This document shows positions 23,835 to 35,273 of a DNA stretch of 64,000 nucleotides, one piece after another. Position 1 is the stretch's first letter. Every line of letters starts with the position of its first letter. The notes beneath the pieces were generated by a model that was given only the letters and a program-made list of their open reading frames with translations, did no database searches and had not been told where the DNA came from. Origin of the DNA: Lepus europaeus (Eukaryota > Chordata > Mammalia > Lagomorpha > Leporidae); NCBI RefSeq assembly GCF_033115175.1, contig NC_084837.1, positions 9,376,266 through 9,440,265 of the forward strand, given 5' to 3'. The translations under genes and the position numbers were made by a program.

Positions 23835-24641
23835 TCTTTTGTTTTAACATAAAGGACCCGGCCTCAGGTGTTGTTTAAATAAGCATATAGTACTTATCCA
23901 TATTTGTGGGGTACAGTGTGAGATTTCAACCTGTGTGTGTAGTGTGTACTGATAAAATCGGGGTGATTAGCGTTTCCCTCTCCTCATCACTTCTCTCTGT
24001 TTCTCCTCGTGCTTCACAAAGCCTCTCGCAGCTTACTGTGACCTACAGCCGTGCCTCTGTGGAGCCCTAGGACATTGCCTCCATCAGCTGTGTTGGAACT
24101 GTTATCCCCCTCTCGTTCTCCCCTCCCCTTCCCAACCGCTAATAATCCCCGCTCTGCATTCAAATGGACTTTTTATAGCTTCCACATGGGAGAGGGAACG
24201 TGTGCTCTTTGTCGTTCCGTGTCTGGCTCATTTCACTTAATGTCCTCCAGTTCTGTCCACTCTGCAGTAAGTTTTTAGCCTGCTTTCTAAGCAATGTTCC
24301 GCTCTGCCCGCCCGTGTGCTGATGGACACCACTGGACACATACCCAGAAGTGGGGTAGCTGGATCACGTGGTACATCGGGGTTTAGTCTCTGAGGCATCT
24401 CCATGCTGTCTTCCCTAAAGGCTGTGCTCGTTTCTGTTCCCATGAAGCCTGTACAAGAGCTCTCTCGTGCCTGCATCCTCACCAGCACTGGCTTTTGTCT
24501 TGTTCTGTGCAGCCATTCTCATCGGGGTGAAATGACGTACATCACCATGACTGACAGCCATTTCTCCGATGGCTGATGATATTGGGCATTTCAGCCTTTA
24601 CTATTTCTGAGAAATGTCTGTCCAGATTACTTGCCTACTTT

Positions 24642-25007
24642 TTTTTTTAATTTTTTTTTAAATTTTTTTTTATTTTTGACAGGTAGAGTGGACAGTGAGA
24701 GAGAGAGAGAGACAGAGAGAAAGGTCTTCCTTTGCCATTGGTTCACCCTCTAATGGCCGCCGCGGTAGCGCACTGCGGCCGGCGCACCGCGCTGTTCCGA
24801 TGGCAGGAGCCAGGTGCTTCTCCTGGTCTCCCATGGGGTGCAGAGCCCAAACACTTGGGCCATCCTCCACTGCACTCCCTGGCCACAGCAGAGAGCTGGC
24901 CTGGAAGAGGGGCAAACGGGACAGGATCGGTGTCCCGACCGGGACTAGAACCCGGTGTGCCGGCGCCGCAAGGCGGAGGATTAGCCTGTTGAGCCACGGC
25001 GCCGGCC
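24642..25007 (-). repeat. C-repeat SINE (younger form)
   Basis: Minus-strand copy with TTTGACAGGTAGAGTGGACAG and GAGCCACGGCGCCGGCC. It sits in the target sequence GCCTACTTTT, which is repeated after this copy and again after the next SINE. Confidence 0.9.
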
Positions 25008-25010
25008 TAC

Positions 25011-25339
25011 TTTTTTTTTTTTAAAAAGATTATTTGAAAGGCAGATATACAGAGAGGCAGAGGCAGAGAGAAAGAGAGAGAGAGAGAGGTCTTCCATCAC
25101 TGGTTCACTCCCCAGATGGCCACAATAGACTGGAACTGGGTCGATCTGGAGCCAGGAGCTTCCTCCAGGTCTCCCACATGGGTGCAGGGGCCTAAGCACT
25201 TGGGTTATCCTCCACTGCTTTCCCAGGCCATACCAGAGAGCTGGATCAGAAGTGCAGCAGCCAGGACTCGAACCAGTGCCCAAATGGGATGCCAGCACTG
25301 CAGGCAATGGTTTTACCCAGTACACCACAGCAGCGGCCC
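25011..25339 (-). repeat. C-repeat SINE (older form), same target site
   Basis: Minus-strand copy from a T run and AAAAAGATTATTTG to CACAGCAGCGGCCC, followed by TTTGCCTACTTTT. With the TTGCCTACTTTT before 24642 this gives three copies of the target around two insertions. Confidence 0.88.
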
Positions 25340-25916
25340 TATTTGCCTACTTTTAAATGGGATTATTATTTTTTTATTTGAGTTACCACGTTATGGATAT
25401 TAATCCTTCATCGGATGGGTATTTTGCACATACCTCTCCCCTCCTGCCGGCGTCTTCTTTACTCTGTTGACTTTCCTTTGCTGTGCAGACTTCCTAGATG
25501 GGTTTCCTCCCATCCATCTACTTCGGTTTTTGTTGTTGTGCTTTAAGGTTTTGCCCTCCCAAAATCTTTGCCTGTACTGATGTCGCGAAGCCTGTCCCTG
25601 TGTTCTCCGGCAGCGGCCTGGGTTCACTGCACCTTTGATCCAGTTAGAGTTGATTGTGGTAGAGGGTGTGGGTGTGGGGGAGGCTGTCAGTCTTCATCCT
25701 CCTGCAGGGGACATTCAGGGACCCAGCACCATTCACTGGAGACCCTGTCCTCTCCCCAGTGTCTGTTTTTGGTGCCTTTGTCGGGGATCTGCTGGCTGCG
25801 GATGCATGGATTCATTTCTGAAACCTCCGTGCTATTGGCCTGTGGACCCTGGTACTTCGGTCACTACAGCTCTGTAGTGTGTCTTGGGGTCACATATTGT
25901 GACGCCTCCAGCTTTG

Positions 25917-26204
25917 CCTTTTTTTTTTTTTAAAGATTTATTTATTTAACAGGCAGAGTCTTCCATCCACTGGTTCACTCCCAAATGGCCCCCTGTGGCT
26001 GGAGCTGGGCTGATCTGAAGCCAGGAGCTTCGTTTAGGTCTCCCATGTGGGTGCAGGGGCCCGAGCACTTGGGCCATCTTCCACTGCTTTCCCAGGCCAT
26101 AACAGAGCTGGAACAGAAGTAGAGCAGCCAAGACTTGAACTGGGGCCCATCTGGGATGCTGGCACCGGGCAGAGGCTTTGCCTACTACCCCACAGCGCTG
26201 ATCC
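25917..26204 (-). repeat. C-repeat SINE with target duplication
   Basis: Minus-strand copy flanked by CCAGCTTTG at 25908-25916 and 26205-26213. The target is the L1 sequence GCCTCCAGCTTTG. Confidence 0.9.
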
Positions 26205-26270
26205 CCAGCTTTGTTCTTTGGTTCAAGATGGCTTTGGCTGTTAGAGTTCTTTCATGCTTCCATGTAAGTT

Positions 26271-26603
26271 GTTTTTTTTTTTTTTTTTTTTTTTTTTTTT
26301 GACTGTGAGAAAGAGAGAGACAGAGAGAAAAGTCTTCCTTTTCCGTTGGTTCATCCCCCAATGGCCACTGCGGCCGGCACACCATGCTGATCCAAAGCCA
26401 GAAGCCAGGTGCTTCCTCCTGGTCTCCCATGGGGTGCAGGGCCCAAGGACTTGGGCCATCCTCCACTGCGCTCCCGGGCCACAGCAGAGAGCTGGCCTGG
26501 AAGAGCAGCAACTGGGACAGAATCTAGCGCCCCGACCGGGACTAGAACCCGGTGTGCCGGCACCACAGGTGGAGGATTAGCCTAGTGAGCCACGGCACCG
26601 GCC
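26271..26603 (-). repeat. C-repeat SINE (younger form) with target duplication
   Basis: Minus-strand copy with a T run of about 30 and GCCACGGCACCGGCC. The perfect direct repeat TCCATGTAAGTT flanks it at 26259-26270 and 26604-26615. Confidence 0.93.
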
Positions 26604-26993
26604 TCCATGTAAGTTTTCATATTGTTTTTTTCTAGTTCTGTGAAGAATGTCGTTGGTATTTTGATGGGAATTGCACCGAATCTGTAGATTTTCCTGGGGA
26701 ATAAGGACATTTTAACAGTAGTGATTCTTCCTATCCATGAATATTGGAGACCATTTGTGTGTGGATCTTTTTTATTTCATCAGTGTTTTGCAACTTTCAT
26801 TGCAGAAGTCTTTTGACCTCTTGGTTAAATTTATCCCTAGGCATTATATATATATTGATAGCATTATAGATATTTGCTAAGTTGTCTTCCTGATTACTTC
26901 TCAGCAAGGTTTTAATGGTATATAAACACGCTACTGATTTTTTGTGTGTTGGTTTTGTATTCTGCAACTTCACTGAATTCATGTATGATTTCT

Positions 26994-27326
26994 TTTTTTT
27001 TTAATTTTTATTTATTTATTTTTTTGACAGGCAGAGTTAGAGACAGAGAGAAAGGTCTTCCTTCCGTTGGTTCACCCCCAAATGGCTGTTATGGCCAGCA
27101 CATTGTGCCAATCTGAAGCCAGGAGCCAGGTGCTTCCTCCTGGTCTCCCATGGGGTGCAGGGCCCAAGCACTTGGGCCATCCTCCACTGCACTCCCGGGC
27201 CACTGCGGAGAGCTAGACTGGAAGAGGAGCAACTGGGACAGAATCCGGCGCCCCGACTGGGACTAGAACCCAGGGTGCCGGCACCGCAGGTGGAGGATTA
27301 GCCCAGTGGGCTGCGGCGCCGGCCCC
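26994..27326 (-). repeat. C-repeat SINE (younger form) with 14-bp target duplication
   Basis: Minus-strand copy with TTTTTGACAGGCAGAGTTAG and GCGGCGCCGGCCC. The perfect repeat CATGTATGATTTCT flanks it at 26980-26993 and 27327-27340. Confidence 0.94.
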
Positions 27327-27600
27327 CATGTATGATTTCTAAACGCCGTTTGCTGGAGTCTCCAGGTTTTCCTGTATGTAGAATCCCATGGTCTGCAGAC
27401 AGACTTCCTTCCTTCCTGTTTTTATGCCTTTTCTTTCTTCCTCTTGCTTACTGGCTCAGCTAAGATCTTTAGGACTACGTGGAATCAAAGCAGTGAGAGT
27501 GGACCTCTGTGTGTTGTTTCGGATCTTAGAGAAAATGCCGTCGGCTTTCCTCCCGGTCAGTGTTGGCTGTGGGCTTGCCATGGCTGGCCTTGACTGAGGT

Positions 27601-28234
27601 GGCCGCTCCAGTCCTGATTGGTGCAGGGTTTGATCACGAGCAGCTGCTGAACTGTATCACACACCTTCCGCATCTGTGGACGGCCATGATGCTTAGCCTA
27701 CACGCTGCTGATGTGATGAATCATGTCTAGCCAAACCCCTCAAAAGAAGCCTCATTTTGCTTCTCTGGATGAAAATCCTGTTGGTGTCTCTCTCTGACCC
27801 TCCCAAAAACAGCCACAGTGGTATGTCCCGTCCCACCTGCTCTTCTAGAACCCACTACGCCCCGACAAGAGGTGGGCTCCTGTGCTCTCCGCCTACACGT
27901 GGGTGGGCCTCTCAGTGCCTCACTGGGACAGGGCAGGAGGAAAGCATTGTACTGAAGCAGCTGTCATGAGTGTCCCTCTGCTCTCTCCAGGGATTTGCCA
28001 CTGAAAACATCTGTCTTGTTGCAAGAGAGCCAGCTGAGGTGAGCCCCGCAGAGGTGAGCCATTCCCCCTGAGCTCCCTGCCCAACCTGCAGGTGTGGGAT
28101 GACCCAGCAGGGCTATCCCAGTCTCAGAGCTTCCGGGGATTGACCTTGCAGGTGCAGAGACCACGAGTATGGAGGATGGGGGTGGGGTGGGGGGGCTCCA
28201 GAGCCAAAGAGTTTATTTGGGAGATGACCATGTG
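27601..28234. other. intergenic, nothing recognised
   Basis: Unique sequence with a G-run cluster at about 28177-28197 (see findings). No gene-like signal. Confidence 0.45.
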
Positions 28235-28504
28235 TTTTTAATTTCATTTTATTAGAGAATCTTTTCCATCTACTAGTTCAGTCCCCCAAGTGCCTGCAGC
28301 AGCCAAGGCTGAGCCAGGCCAAGGCCAGGAGCTTAGAACTCCACCTGGGTGTCCCACGCGGACCCAAAGACAGCTGCTGCCTCCCAGGACGCACACTAGC
28401 AGGAAGCTCGGTGAGACCCAGAGGGGCCAGGACCAGACCAGCCACTCTGATAGGGGAAGTGGCATCTTAATAGCAGCTTGTCCACTGCGCCAAGTGCCTG
28501 CCCC
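28235..28504 (-). repeat. diverged C-repeat-like SINE
   Basis: Minus-strand remnant with TTCCATCTACTAGTTCAGTC, CCAAGGCTGAGCCAGGCC and a GCCAAGTGCCTGCCCC end. Confidence 0.6.
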
Positions 28505-29924
28505 ATACATGGTTTAGGGACTGGATGATCAGACCTGGGGAGAGCATGGAGAGAGAGGGGGCTGTGGGGCTGGGCTCCAGGGCACTGGAGAGCCGTGGGG
28601 AGCGGGGAGGGGCAGCAAAGATGAGGAAGAGGAGAGGGTCAGAGTGTGGTGCTAAGAAAGCTGGGGGTGAGGACACGGAGGTGTCCCTGCAGCCTGGAGC
28701 CCGGGAGCCAGTGCAGAGGCAGAGGCCAGCGGCGTGGCCGCAGGGCACCACGGGGTCAGGGGTGGGTGTGAGGAGTGCTGGCCTTCGGGCAGGCCACTAG
28801 CAAGGCGACACAGGTGCAGGCAGATTGGTGGCGGGAGGAGAGCACCACCATACGTAGGCTCCTGCTCCACGCCACCTAGTCCATGTCTGGAGGGTCAAGC
28901 AACAAACCCACCCAGGAAGTCCTGCCCCCCCCACCCCGGGAGTCCCTGCTCCTCGTGCTCATTTCCTGTCGTGTGGTGCCCAGCTTTGTCTGTCCATCAG
29001 CTCAGGGGTGTGGGCTCCTGAGCAGGTCTCTTACTCTTTCACACTCCTGGCTGTTCCAGGAATGCGCCCTAATAGACACCCGACACTTGCTGATGGGGAC
29101 ATTGTCATTGTCATCCAGCCACAGCGGCTGAGGGCCAACCAGGACCAGAAGCAGCACTGAGAGATTGCACGCCGCCAGGGCGGTTCAGAGTCGGCCTGCA
29201 GAGATCAGAACATTCCGGAAGGGGAAGGCTCTTCCAAGTTCTGGAGGTGGACAGGTGATGGAACTTGAACCACGGGTTTCCTGGCAACAGGGTAGGGGTT
29301 GGGGGCAGTATGTGGTCTCTGAAATTCCTGGGTGCTGCTTGACTATGAGGTGGTCCTTTGTTCTTGAGTGGGGACCTCTTTCTCCCAGTTCCAGGAGACG
29401 GGACATCCCTACACCCCACCCCCAACTATGACATTCTTTTCCCTAGCAGATGGGGTCCAAGGGCTGCGGTGGTCCCAGGCGTGCTGCCCCTGCCATGTCC
29501 CCCGTCCTGGGAGGAGGTAGGGCCGGCCCCCACACCTGCTGGGGGAGGCAGTCTGGCTGGGCCATCAGCAGGGTTGGATATCCTGCCGGAGGGAGCAGGT
29601 GCCTGGTGTGGTGTGGCCAGGACCCCATGCCCTGTTGGAGGGACCCTCATAGCTGCCCTCTCCCATGGTGGAGCAGCAAGGTGGCCGCTGTTCCCCACCA
29701 GACACAGACACACGCACAGCTTCCAGATCTTCCCGTCCCCACCCAGGATTTTGGGAGCACACAGGGATGAGGCCTGGGGCAGCATGATTTGTTAGCGCTC
29801 GCTCAGGCGTCCTCTGGCTCCGGCCAGCCAGGCGGCCACTGCGCAGCCAGGGACCCGGGCCCCCCCCCTCAACCACTGCCAGCCCGTGGGGACTGGCTTT
29901 CGTCTTTTACTTCAGACAGCTTAC
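28505..29924. other. intergenic downstream of ADAMTS17, nothing recognised
   Basis: GC-rich unique DNA between the last SINE and the poly(A) site. Overlapping open frames on both strands have low-complexity, non-gene composition. Confidence 0.45.
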
Positions 29925-32001
29925 AACTGTTATGGAAAAACATTTTATTACACATATTCAACTTGCTTCCAATGAAATGATTAATTTTTCATGTATAATG
30001 GTGTCCAATGTTTGTCTTTTTTTTTTCTTTTAAAACCAGCACCAAAAAAGTAAAACAAAATACCACGGGTACAGTACGTAATGGAAGTTACTAAAGGGAA
30101 GTATATACATCTGACTGTGCAGTGGGGGAGGGGGATGAGGCTTCCGTGTTCTGATAGAACCAAGCCCAGTCAGCCAGGGGGTCTCCTGTTGCACCAGTAA
30201 AAATAGCACCGAAAGTGACAGGTACAGTACTCGAGTGACAGTACGGGACATTGTTCATCCACAGGAGCATCACCGCTCTACTCAGAGCTCCAGGTGCCCA
30301 CACAAAGCGGGTCAGGGAGGTCGCCACGGCTTCGTGGCCAACAGCCCTGGCGGGGGGCCCTCGGCAGCCACCTTGCGGCCTGAGCCAAGAGTGCTCAGCG
30401 CAACCCGGGCTTTGAACCCAGGGAGCGTGTGCCGATCTGAAGGCCTGGGCTCCTGCACGGGGCGGCCGCCTGGCAGTGGTGGGCGAGCAGGGGATGCCCA
30501 GCTACTGGCGTGTGCATGGGTGGCCAGGCTCGGGTGGGCCCTGGGCCCGTGCGGAGGCACAGGCGGTGTCGCCGTGCAGACCCTGGCCCCCGAAGCTCAT
30601 GTCTATGTTGAATCAACAGCCTGTCTGGGGAGTGCGGAGCCTGTGGTAGCCAGGCCTGAGCTGGGGGTGGGGTACAGGCCTGGGGGTGACAGCGGGAGGC
30701 CACCCAGGCACTTTGTCTTCAGGAAGCTTCCCAGAAGGACCAGCTGGGAGTGAAGCCACGCCCACCCGGCCTTTCTTGGCACTGCCCTGCCTCCAGGAGG
30801 GGCAGAATCAACAAGAAAACCCAGAGCAGCACACAGGATGGAGAAGGCACAGAGGTGGCTGCTTTTTTTCTTCAGATTTCAGCTAACTCCTAAAGTTGCG
30901 ACATCAAAAAAGACACAGACACACAGCACCAATAAACCAGGAAGCACTTGGAGGTGAGCCCAAGGAGAGCCTTGTGAAACCTGGGGTGAAGTCCACCACG
31001 TAAGCGCCCAGGAAGAGGCCGCCTGGCTCCGGAGGGGCTGGCAGGGCCCTCCCAGCCTCCGTGGCCATTGCTTTGGGCTTCTGCGGGGGGTGGGGGGAGG
31101 AGAGGGGGTTCAGGAGAGAGGGGCCTCCATGTCTCAGATGGCTGGTGGTGACACCATGACGACATGGGCTCCGGGAGGAGTGGGGGGTGGGCCGTGATGC
31201 CAGCCTAGACCCCCACTCCAGGCTGACTGGTCCTGGGGGAGACCCGCCTGGTGCCAGGATGAGGAGCGGCCTTACCCTGCGCATCCCAGGCCGGGGCGTA
31301 TGTCCTCGGAGGTCCCAAAGGGAAACCTAACCTCAGAGGCCAGGGTCAGTGGAAAGCTACTGGGAGGTGACCCGGCGACTGTAGCGTGTAGAACTTTGTG
31401 TGGCTGGCGCGGGGTCTCAGGCCCCATCCTAGGCTCACCTGCGGGTTAAGAAGCAGTCACCCACCTCCAGGATAAGGCTCTCCCGCATCCCCACGCCCGA
31501 CCCTTCCACCATCACAGGTGGCGAGGGGAGTGTCCACTCAGAGACGGGCAGAGATGCAAAGTCCTGGTTCTTGTGTTTCTGGGGAGAAGACCCGCCCCTT
31601 GCTTCCTTGAGTCCATCAAGCGTCTTCTCCTTTGCAGCGTGCTGCCCTGCGGAGTGTCCAAAGCAAGCCGAGACAGAGGCCGGGACGCCGCGCCTCTCCG
31701 GGACGGGCGTCTGCCCGGGGCGGCCCCCTCTGCGGTACTCGGAGCCTTGGACGTTGACCAGACTTTGTGACCCGGGCCTGTCTGTTCCCTACTGTAGAAA
31801 GCCATCCAGTGGCGGTTAACGACACGTTAAGTAAGAAGCACTAATGGCAAACACCAAGTCCACGGTCGAGTTCTGTGTGGTTGGATTCCCCCGTGGGGTG
31901 CGGGGTGTGCTCTGGGGGATCCCGGCCGCGGGGCTGGCACCTGCCGGATGCCCGGGCGTCAGACCCGGAAGGTGAGCGCTGAGTGACGGCCGCGCCGAGC
32001 G
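29925..32001 (-). other. ADAMTS17: 3' UTR of ADAMTS17
   Basis: About 2.1 kb lies between the stop codon and the first canonical poly(A) signal on the minus strand. No SINE, L1 or other transposon is recognised in it, in contrast with the flanking DNA, and this supports a transcribed and constrained segment. The part nearest the poly(A) site (29930-30250) is AT-rich; the part nearest the stop is GC-rich. Open frames on either strand here are not gene-like. The exact end is inferred, since cleavage usually falls 10-30 nt past the signal. Confidence 0.6.
29944..29949 (-). terminator. poly(A) signal AATAAA
   Basis: On the minus strand the sequence reads GTGTAATAAAATG. It is the first canonical hexamer I see downstream of the ADAMTS17 stop. 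Cleavage is expected near 29920-29930. An alternative upstream signal with a variant hexamer cannot be excluded. Confidence 0.6.
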
Positions 32002-32168
32002 TCAGGAGCTCGGTGGCGGAGGCGGCTGGCGCATCTTGTTGGCATAGAAGTCCCTGCAGGTCTGGCAGCAGCGCTGGTACCACCGCATGTCCTGGCACAG
32101 GTTCTTGTCTCGGATGACCCGGCAGTACACCGCCCACTGGTCCCGTGTGCACTTGTAGGTCAGGGCAG
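32002..32168 (-). CDS. ADAMTS17: ADAMTS17 last coding exon: PLAC domain and stop
   Basis: The last coding part has 54 residues and a TGA stop at 32002-32004. It carries the PLAC (protease and lacunin) domain, with six cysteines in the order YKC, VYC, NLC, RCC (two) and QTC. This short disulfide-bonded module ends several ADAMTS and ADAMTSL proteins. The end reads FYANKMRQ followed by five prolines and SS. As I recall the family, the ADAMTS17 tail is proline-rich after the last cysteine whereas ADAMTS19 is not, which favours ADAMTS17; this was not checked by search. The acceptor is CCCGCCTTAG before 32168. Loss of ADAMTS17 in people causes a Weill-Marchesani-like short-stature and eye disorder (established knowledge). 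Confidence 0.87.
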
Positions 32169-33430
32169 CTAAGGCGGGGGGCAGAGAGAACACCCGGGGT
32201 GAGGGTGGCCCGAGCCTGTCCCGACACACAGAGGAGCCCCACTCTCTGGCTCCCGCCCCCTCATGCTCACAGAGACCGCGGAGACCACGCCCCTGCCGGG
32301 GACCTGGGGATGCACCTTGCATCTGGCCCAACTGCCTGAGTGTGGCGGTCCTGCTGTCCCTCGGGGGGACACAGGCCACTGGCATCTGAGAGCCACTGTC
32401 ATGTCCTGGAGGACACCATTGCTGGGGCATTTATAAAACAGGAGATGAACAGTGGACACGGAAGGACCCACAAAAGGCCAAAGCAGAAACAAGTGGCCCA
32501 GGTCTCCTGCAGGGTCCTGGTGGTGAGGACGGGGCCGGGGGGTGGGGTGGGCTCTGGAGGACGCCAGGCAGACTCAGGCGTGTGAAGGTCACAGGTCACC
32601 CACACCCCCAAAGCAGCTGCCAGAGCCTCCTTCCCCTTGGGTGGAGTGCCAGGGTCTAGGGAAAGGGCTGGTGGGCAGCAAAACACCCCGAGGGATTCCT
32701 CTTTGGAAAAGTGGCAGCTCGGCTGCAGGGACTCTTCAGATCAGTGCCAAGTGTTCCACTCTGCTTGTCCACCAGGGGCCCACGGCGTGGCTGGCTAAAG
32801 GGCTGTGTCCCCTGCACGGAGTGTGAAGCCACACCCAAAGCTGCCAGCTGTCCACCGTGAGGAGGGGCCGCGGTGGACGGCAGCTGGGCCTAACGCATTC
32901 TGCCCAGTCTTTCGGTTTCAGCAATAAGCCCCCTCCCCCCTCACGGGCTCCCTAACGTGGCAGAGGGACAGCTCCGGTTGTCAGAGGCTCGGGGGCTCAG
33001 GTCCCTGTGAGACCACAGCCAGCGGAGGTCTTGTTCACAGCCGGAGTTTGTGCATCTCCCAAACCTCTTCTACAACGCTGGCCTCGTGAGTGTAACTCCC
33101 CAAGTTCATGGAAAAACAAAAGATAAGCTTCTGTTGGAGCCAAGTTTTTGAACTCTCTGCATATGAGGGGGTCTTCAAAAAGTTTGTGGAAAATACCTAG
33201 GGTGACAAAACTGTGCATGGAAAACACCTATGGTGACAAAACTGTGCACGGATTTCAAAATGTTTCCAGGCCAAAAATGAACTTCACTTTGGGTTGTACC
33301 TTCTAGGAGCTTTTGGAAGGACCTTACATGACAAGGCTCAGGAAGAGGACCCTCTGGCTTGCAGAACCCAGGTGAGCGAGGGCTCTCACCAGAGGACACT
33401 GTGCTGGGCGGCGGCTGGCTGGGCACTCAC
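32169..33430 (-). other. ADAMTS17 last intron (1262 bp)
   Basis: This is a GT-AG intron between the last thrombospondin repeat and the PLAC exon. It holds mostly unique GC-rich sequence and, at 33168-33330, an unclassified repeat containing a 31-bp tandem duplication. No other exon or RNA gene is seen. Confidence 0.75.
33168..33330 (+). repeat. unclassified repeat with 31-bp tandem duplication
   Basis: Begins TGCATATGAGGGGGTCTTC and AAAAAGTTTGTGG. A 31-bp unit containing GGTGACAAAACTGTGCA occurs twice (about 33189-33250). A related inverted copy is at 37580-37735. Confidence 0.5.
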
Positions 33431-33608
33431 CGAGCCGAGGCGAGGTGATGGTGTTCACGTTGATCTTGTCATTGCACACCTCCTGCTGGCACTGGCTGTA
33501 GGCTGCCGGCTTGGAGAGGGCGGTGCACTCGTTGCCATGGCGCCCGGTGACCTTGTGCATGCACTGCACCACGCGGGACTGCAGGCCCCTCCCGCAGGTG
33601 GACGAGCA
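33431..33608 (-). CDS. ADAMTS17: ADAMTS17 exon: last thrombospondin type 1 repeat
   Basis: This exon is 178 nt: 59 codons plus one base. It begins [16 protein letters not shown], giving [11 protein letters not shown] after splicing. It continues through HGNEC and a Q-Q-E-V-C block to close the repeat, then has a linker reading [10 protein letters not shown] before the PLAC domain. The acceptor is CCCCCACAG before 33608 and the donor is GTGAGT after 33431. The single leftover G pairs with CT of the last exon to make an alanine codon. The upstream intron is about 11.75 kb and holds SINEs and a minisatellite; the downstream intron is 1262 bp. Confidence 0.87.
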
Positions 33609-33713
33609 CTGTGGGGGACAGGGACAGGCTGAGCTGGGGGCCTGCGCTGGCCTGCAGGGGCCGCCCCTGGGCCCGGCTCCTGTGTGTCCTTCCCAGGTAT
33701 GGCAACCATGCAG

Positions 33714-33763
33714 GAGGTGAGTACTGTCCACTTGGCGGAGGTGAGTACTGTCCACTTGGCGGA
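33714..33763. repeat. 24-bp direct duplication
   Basis: The unit with GTGAGTACTGTCCACTTGGC occurs twice in tandem without mismatch, about 110 bp upstream (gene sense) of the last thrombospondin exon. The donor-like GTGAGT is on the non-gene strand. Confidence 0.85.
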
Positions 33764-34711
33764 GCCCTTGTGTCTCCCTGCCCCCACAGGTACCTGTGGA
33801 ACCCCTAACCCACCCGGGGTGGTGGCAAGGGGTAGGCTCTGTGGGAGGTAGGGGGCTCTAGGTGACATCGTGGGCTGGGTAAGTGTCCTTCAAACCAGAG
33901 ACTGGAGCCCCCTCCCCACCACGGGAAGAGACGCTGGCAGGAGCAGCTTCCCTAGGCCCTGAAGGCCAGGGCCTGGTCTAGGACCCCCGCCCGGCAGTGA
34001 GGAGCTGGAATCTTGGCGAAGCCGCCCGGGGGCGGGGTGGTGTTTTGTGATAGCAGCTGGAGCCGAGGCCCAAGACCACTGCTGGACTACAAACTCCTCC
34101 TGGCTGCCTCTCGCTGGGCCTTGAGATTCCTGAGCTGCTGCGCAGGGGGCTTGTGGGCTGGATTCCTCCGGGGGTCTCCCCAGCCCTGGGCATGGCGAGG
34201 AGCCCGGTAATGCCTGGAGTCAAATCTCCCATGAGCTTGGAGGTTGGGGCTTAGAATGAGGTAAGGAAAACACAGGGCCACGTGTCTCGCATGCCAGGGT
34301 CGTGGAGTAATAGCTGGGGCTGACGGCGTCCAGGGAAACCCTGGGGGCCTCGCTGCTGGCACCTGCGGTACTTGCTGTCCTGGCCCGAGGGGGTGGAGTC
34401 TGCTCCAGCCGGGGACGTGTATTCAGCCATGCCAAGATCCCAAGGAGTGGCCCTGGTCCTCTTCACACTCCCTTAGCAGCTTCTCCAGCAAGGGGCCTGC
34501 TGGGTGCCGACCTTGACCCTATCCCTCAGCACCTCCGTCCTTCTGCTGCCCTGGGTCCCCACCTGGGCTTCCTCCAGCTGGTGCCCGTGGCGCCCTCAGC
34601 GCCCAGTTGACATCCAGCGTCCCAAGGGCACCCTGCAAAAACTCCAACGTGGACTAGGCCTTGGGTGCAGCAGCTGCGGCTCACAGCGGCACAGTGGGTG
34701 GGAGGGGGGCA

Positions 34712-34806
34712 GGCCTGACCTAGCCCTGACCTCGGCCTGTCCTGATGCCCTGACCCTGGCCTGACCTAGCCCTGACCCTGGCCTGACCTAGCCCTGACCT
34801 TGGCCT
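34712..34806. repeat. 22-bp tandem repeat
   Basis: The GGCCTGACCTAGCCCTGACC unit recurs at 34712, 34758 and 34780, with a diverged stretch between the first and second. Confidence 0.8.
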
Positions 34807-34976
34807 GGGCCGGAGGACGGGCCTTTTGCAGGCTGCAGGAGACTGCGGTGTTGGCTCCTCTGCCTAAGTGGGCACTGTCTGTGCCCAGAGGGCCCCCGGG
34901 AGCCAGGTGCATCGTGGCTTCCTTGTGTGACGAGCAGCAGCATGTTCCCTTCTGCACTCTAGAAAGTCAAACACCC

Positions 34977-35273
34977 AGGGGCTGGCATTGCGGTGCAGTG
35001 GGTAAAGCTGCCATCAGAGATTCCGGAATCCCATGTGGGCACTGGTTCGAGTCCCAGCTGTTCCACTTCTGATCCAGATTCCTGATAATGACCTGGGAGG
35101 GCAGTGGAGGATGGCCCAAGTGCTTGGGTCCCTGCACCCACGTGGGAGACCCGGATGAAGCTCCTGCCCTAGCCCTGGCCGTTGCGGCCATCTGAGGAGT
35201 GAACCAGCAGATGGAAGATCTTGTTCTCTCTCTCTGTAACTCAGACTTTCAAATAAATAAGTCAATCTTAAAA
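34977..35273 (+). repeat. C-repeat SINE in the ADAMTS17 intron
   Basis: Plus-strand copy, antisense to the gene. GGGGCTGGCATTGCGGTGCA starts it, an intact B box GGTTCGAGTCC follows near 35044, and it ends CTTTCAAATAAATAAGTC. Confidence 0.88.

Larger units (their letters stand above)
23840..27600 (-). repeat. old L1 (ORF2 and 3' UTR), antisense, SINE-filled
   Basis: The plus strand follows the complement of an L1 3' UTR and ORF2 in order: TTGTGGGGTACAGTGTGAG, TCATTTCACTTAATGTCC, CCAGAAGTGGGGTAGCTGG, TGTTCTGTGCAGCC, GGATATTAATCCTTCATC, GACGCCTCCAGCTTTG and TTCTGTGAAGAATGTCGTTG. Five SINEs cut it. It is non-functional. Confidence 0.75.

Noticed and set aside
30235-30753. 172-residue plus-strand open frame
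   Set aside because: It is antisense to the ADAMTS17 3' UTR and has GC-driven composition without a domain.
35030-35060. tRNA-like box sequences
   Set aside because: The B box (GGTTCGAGTCC) belongs to a SINE; no cloverleaf or anticodon arm of a functional tRNA is present here or in other SINE copies.
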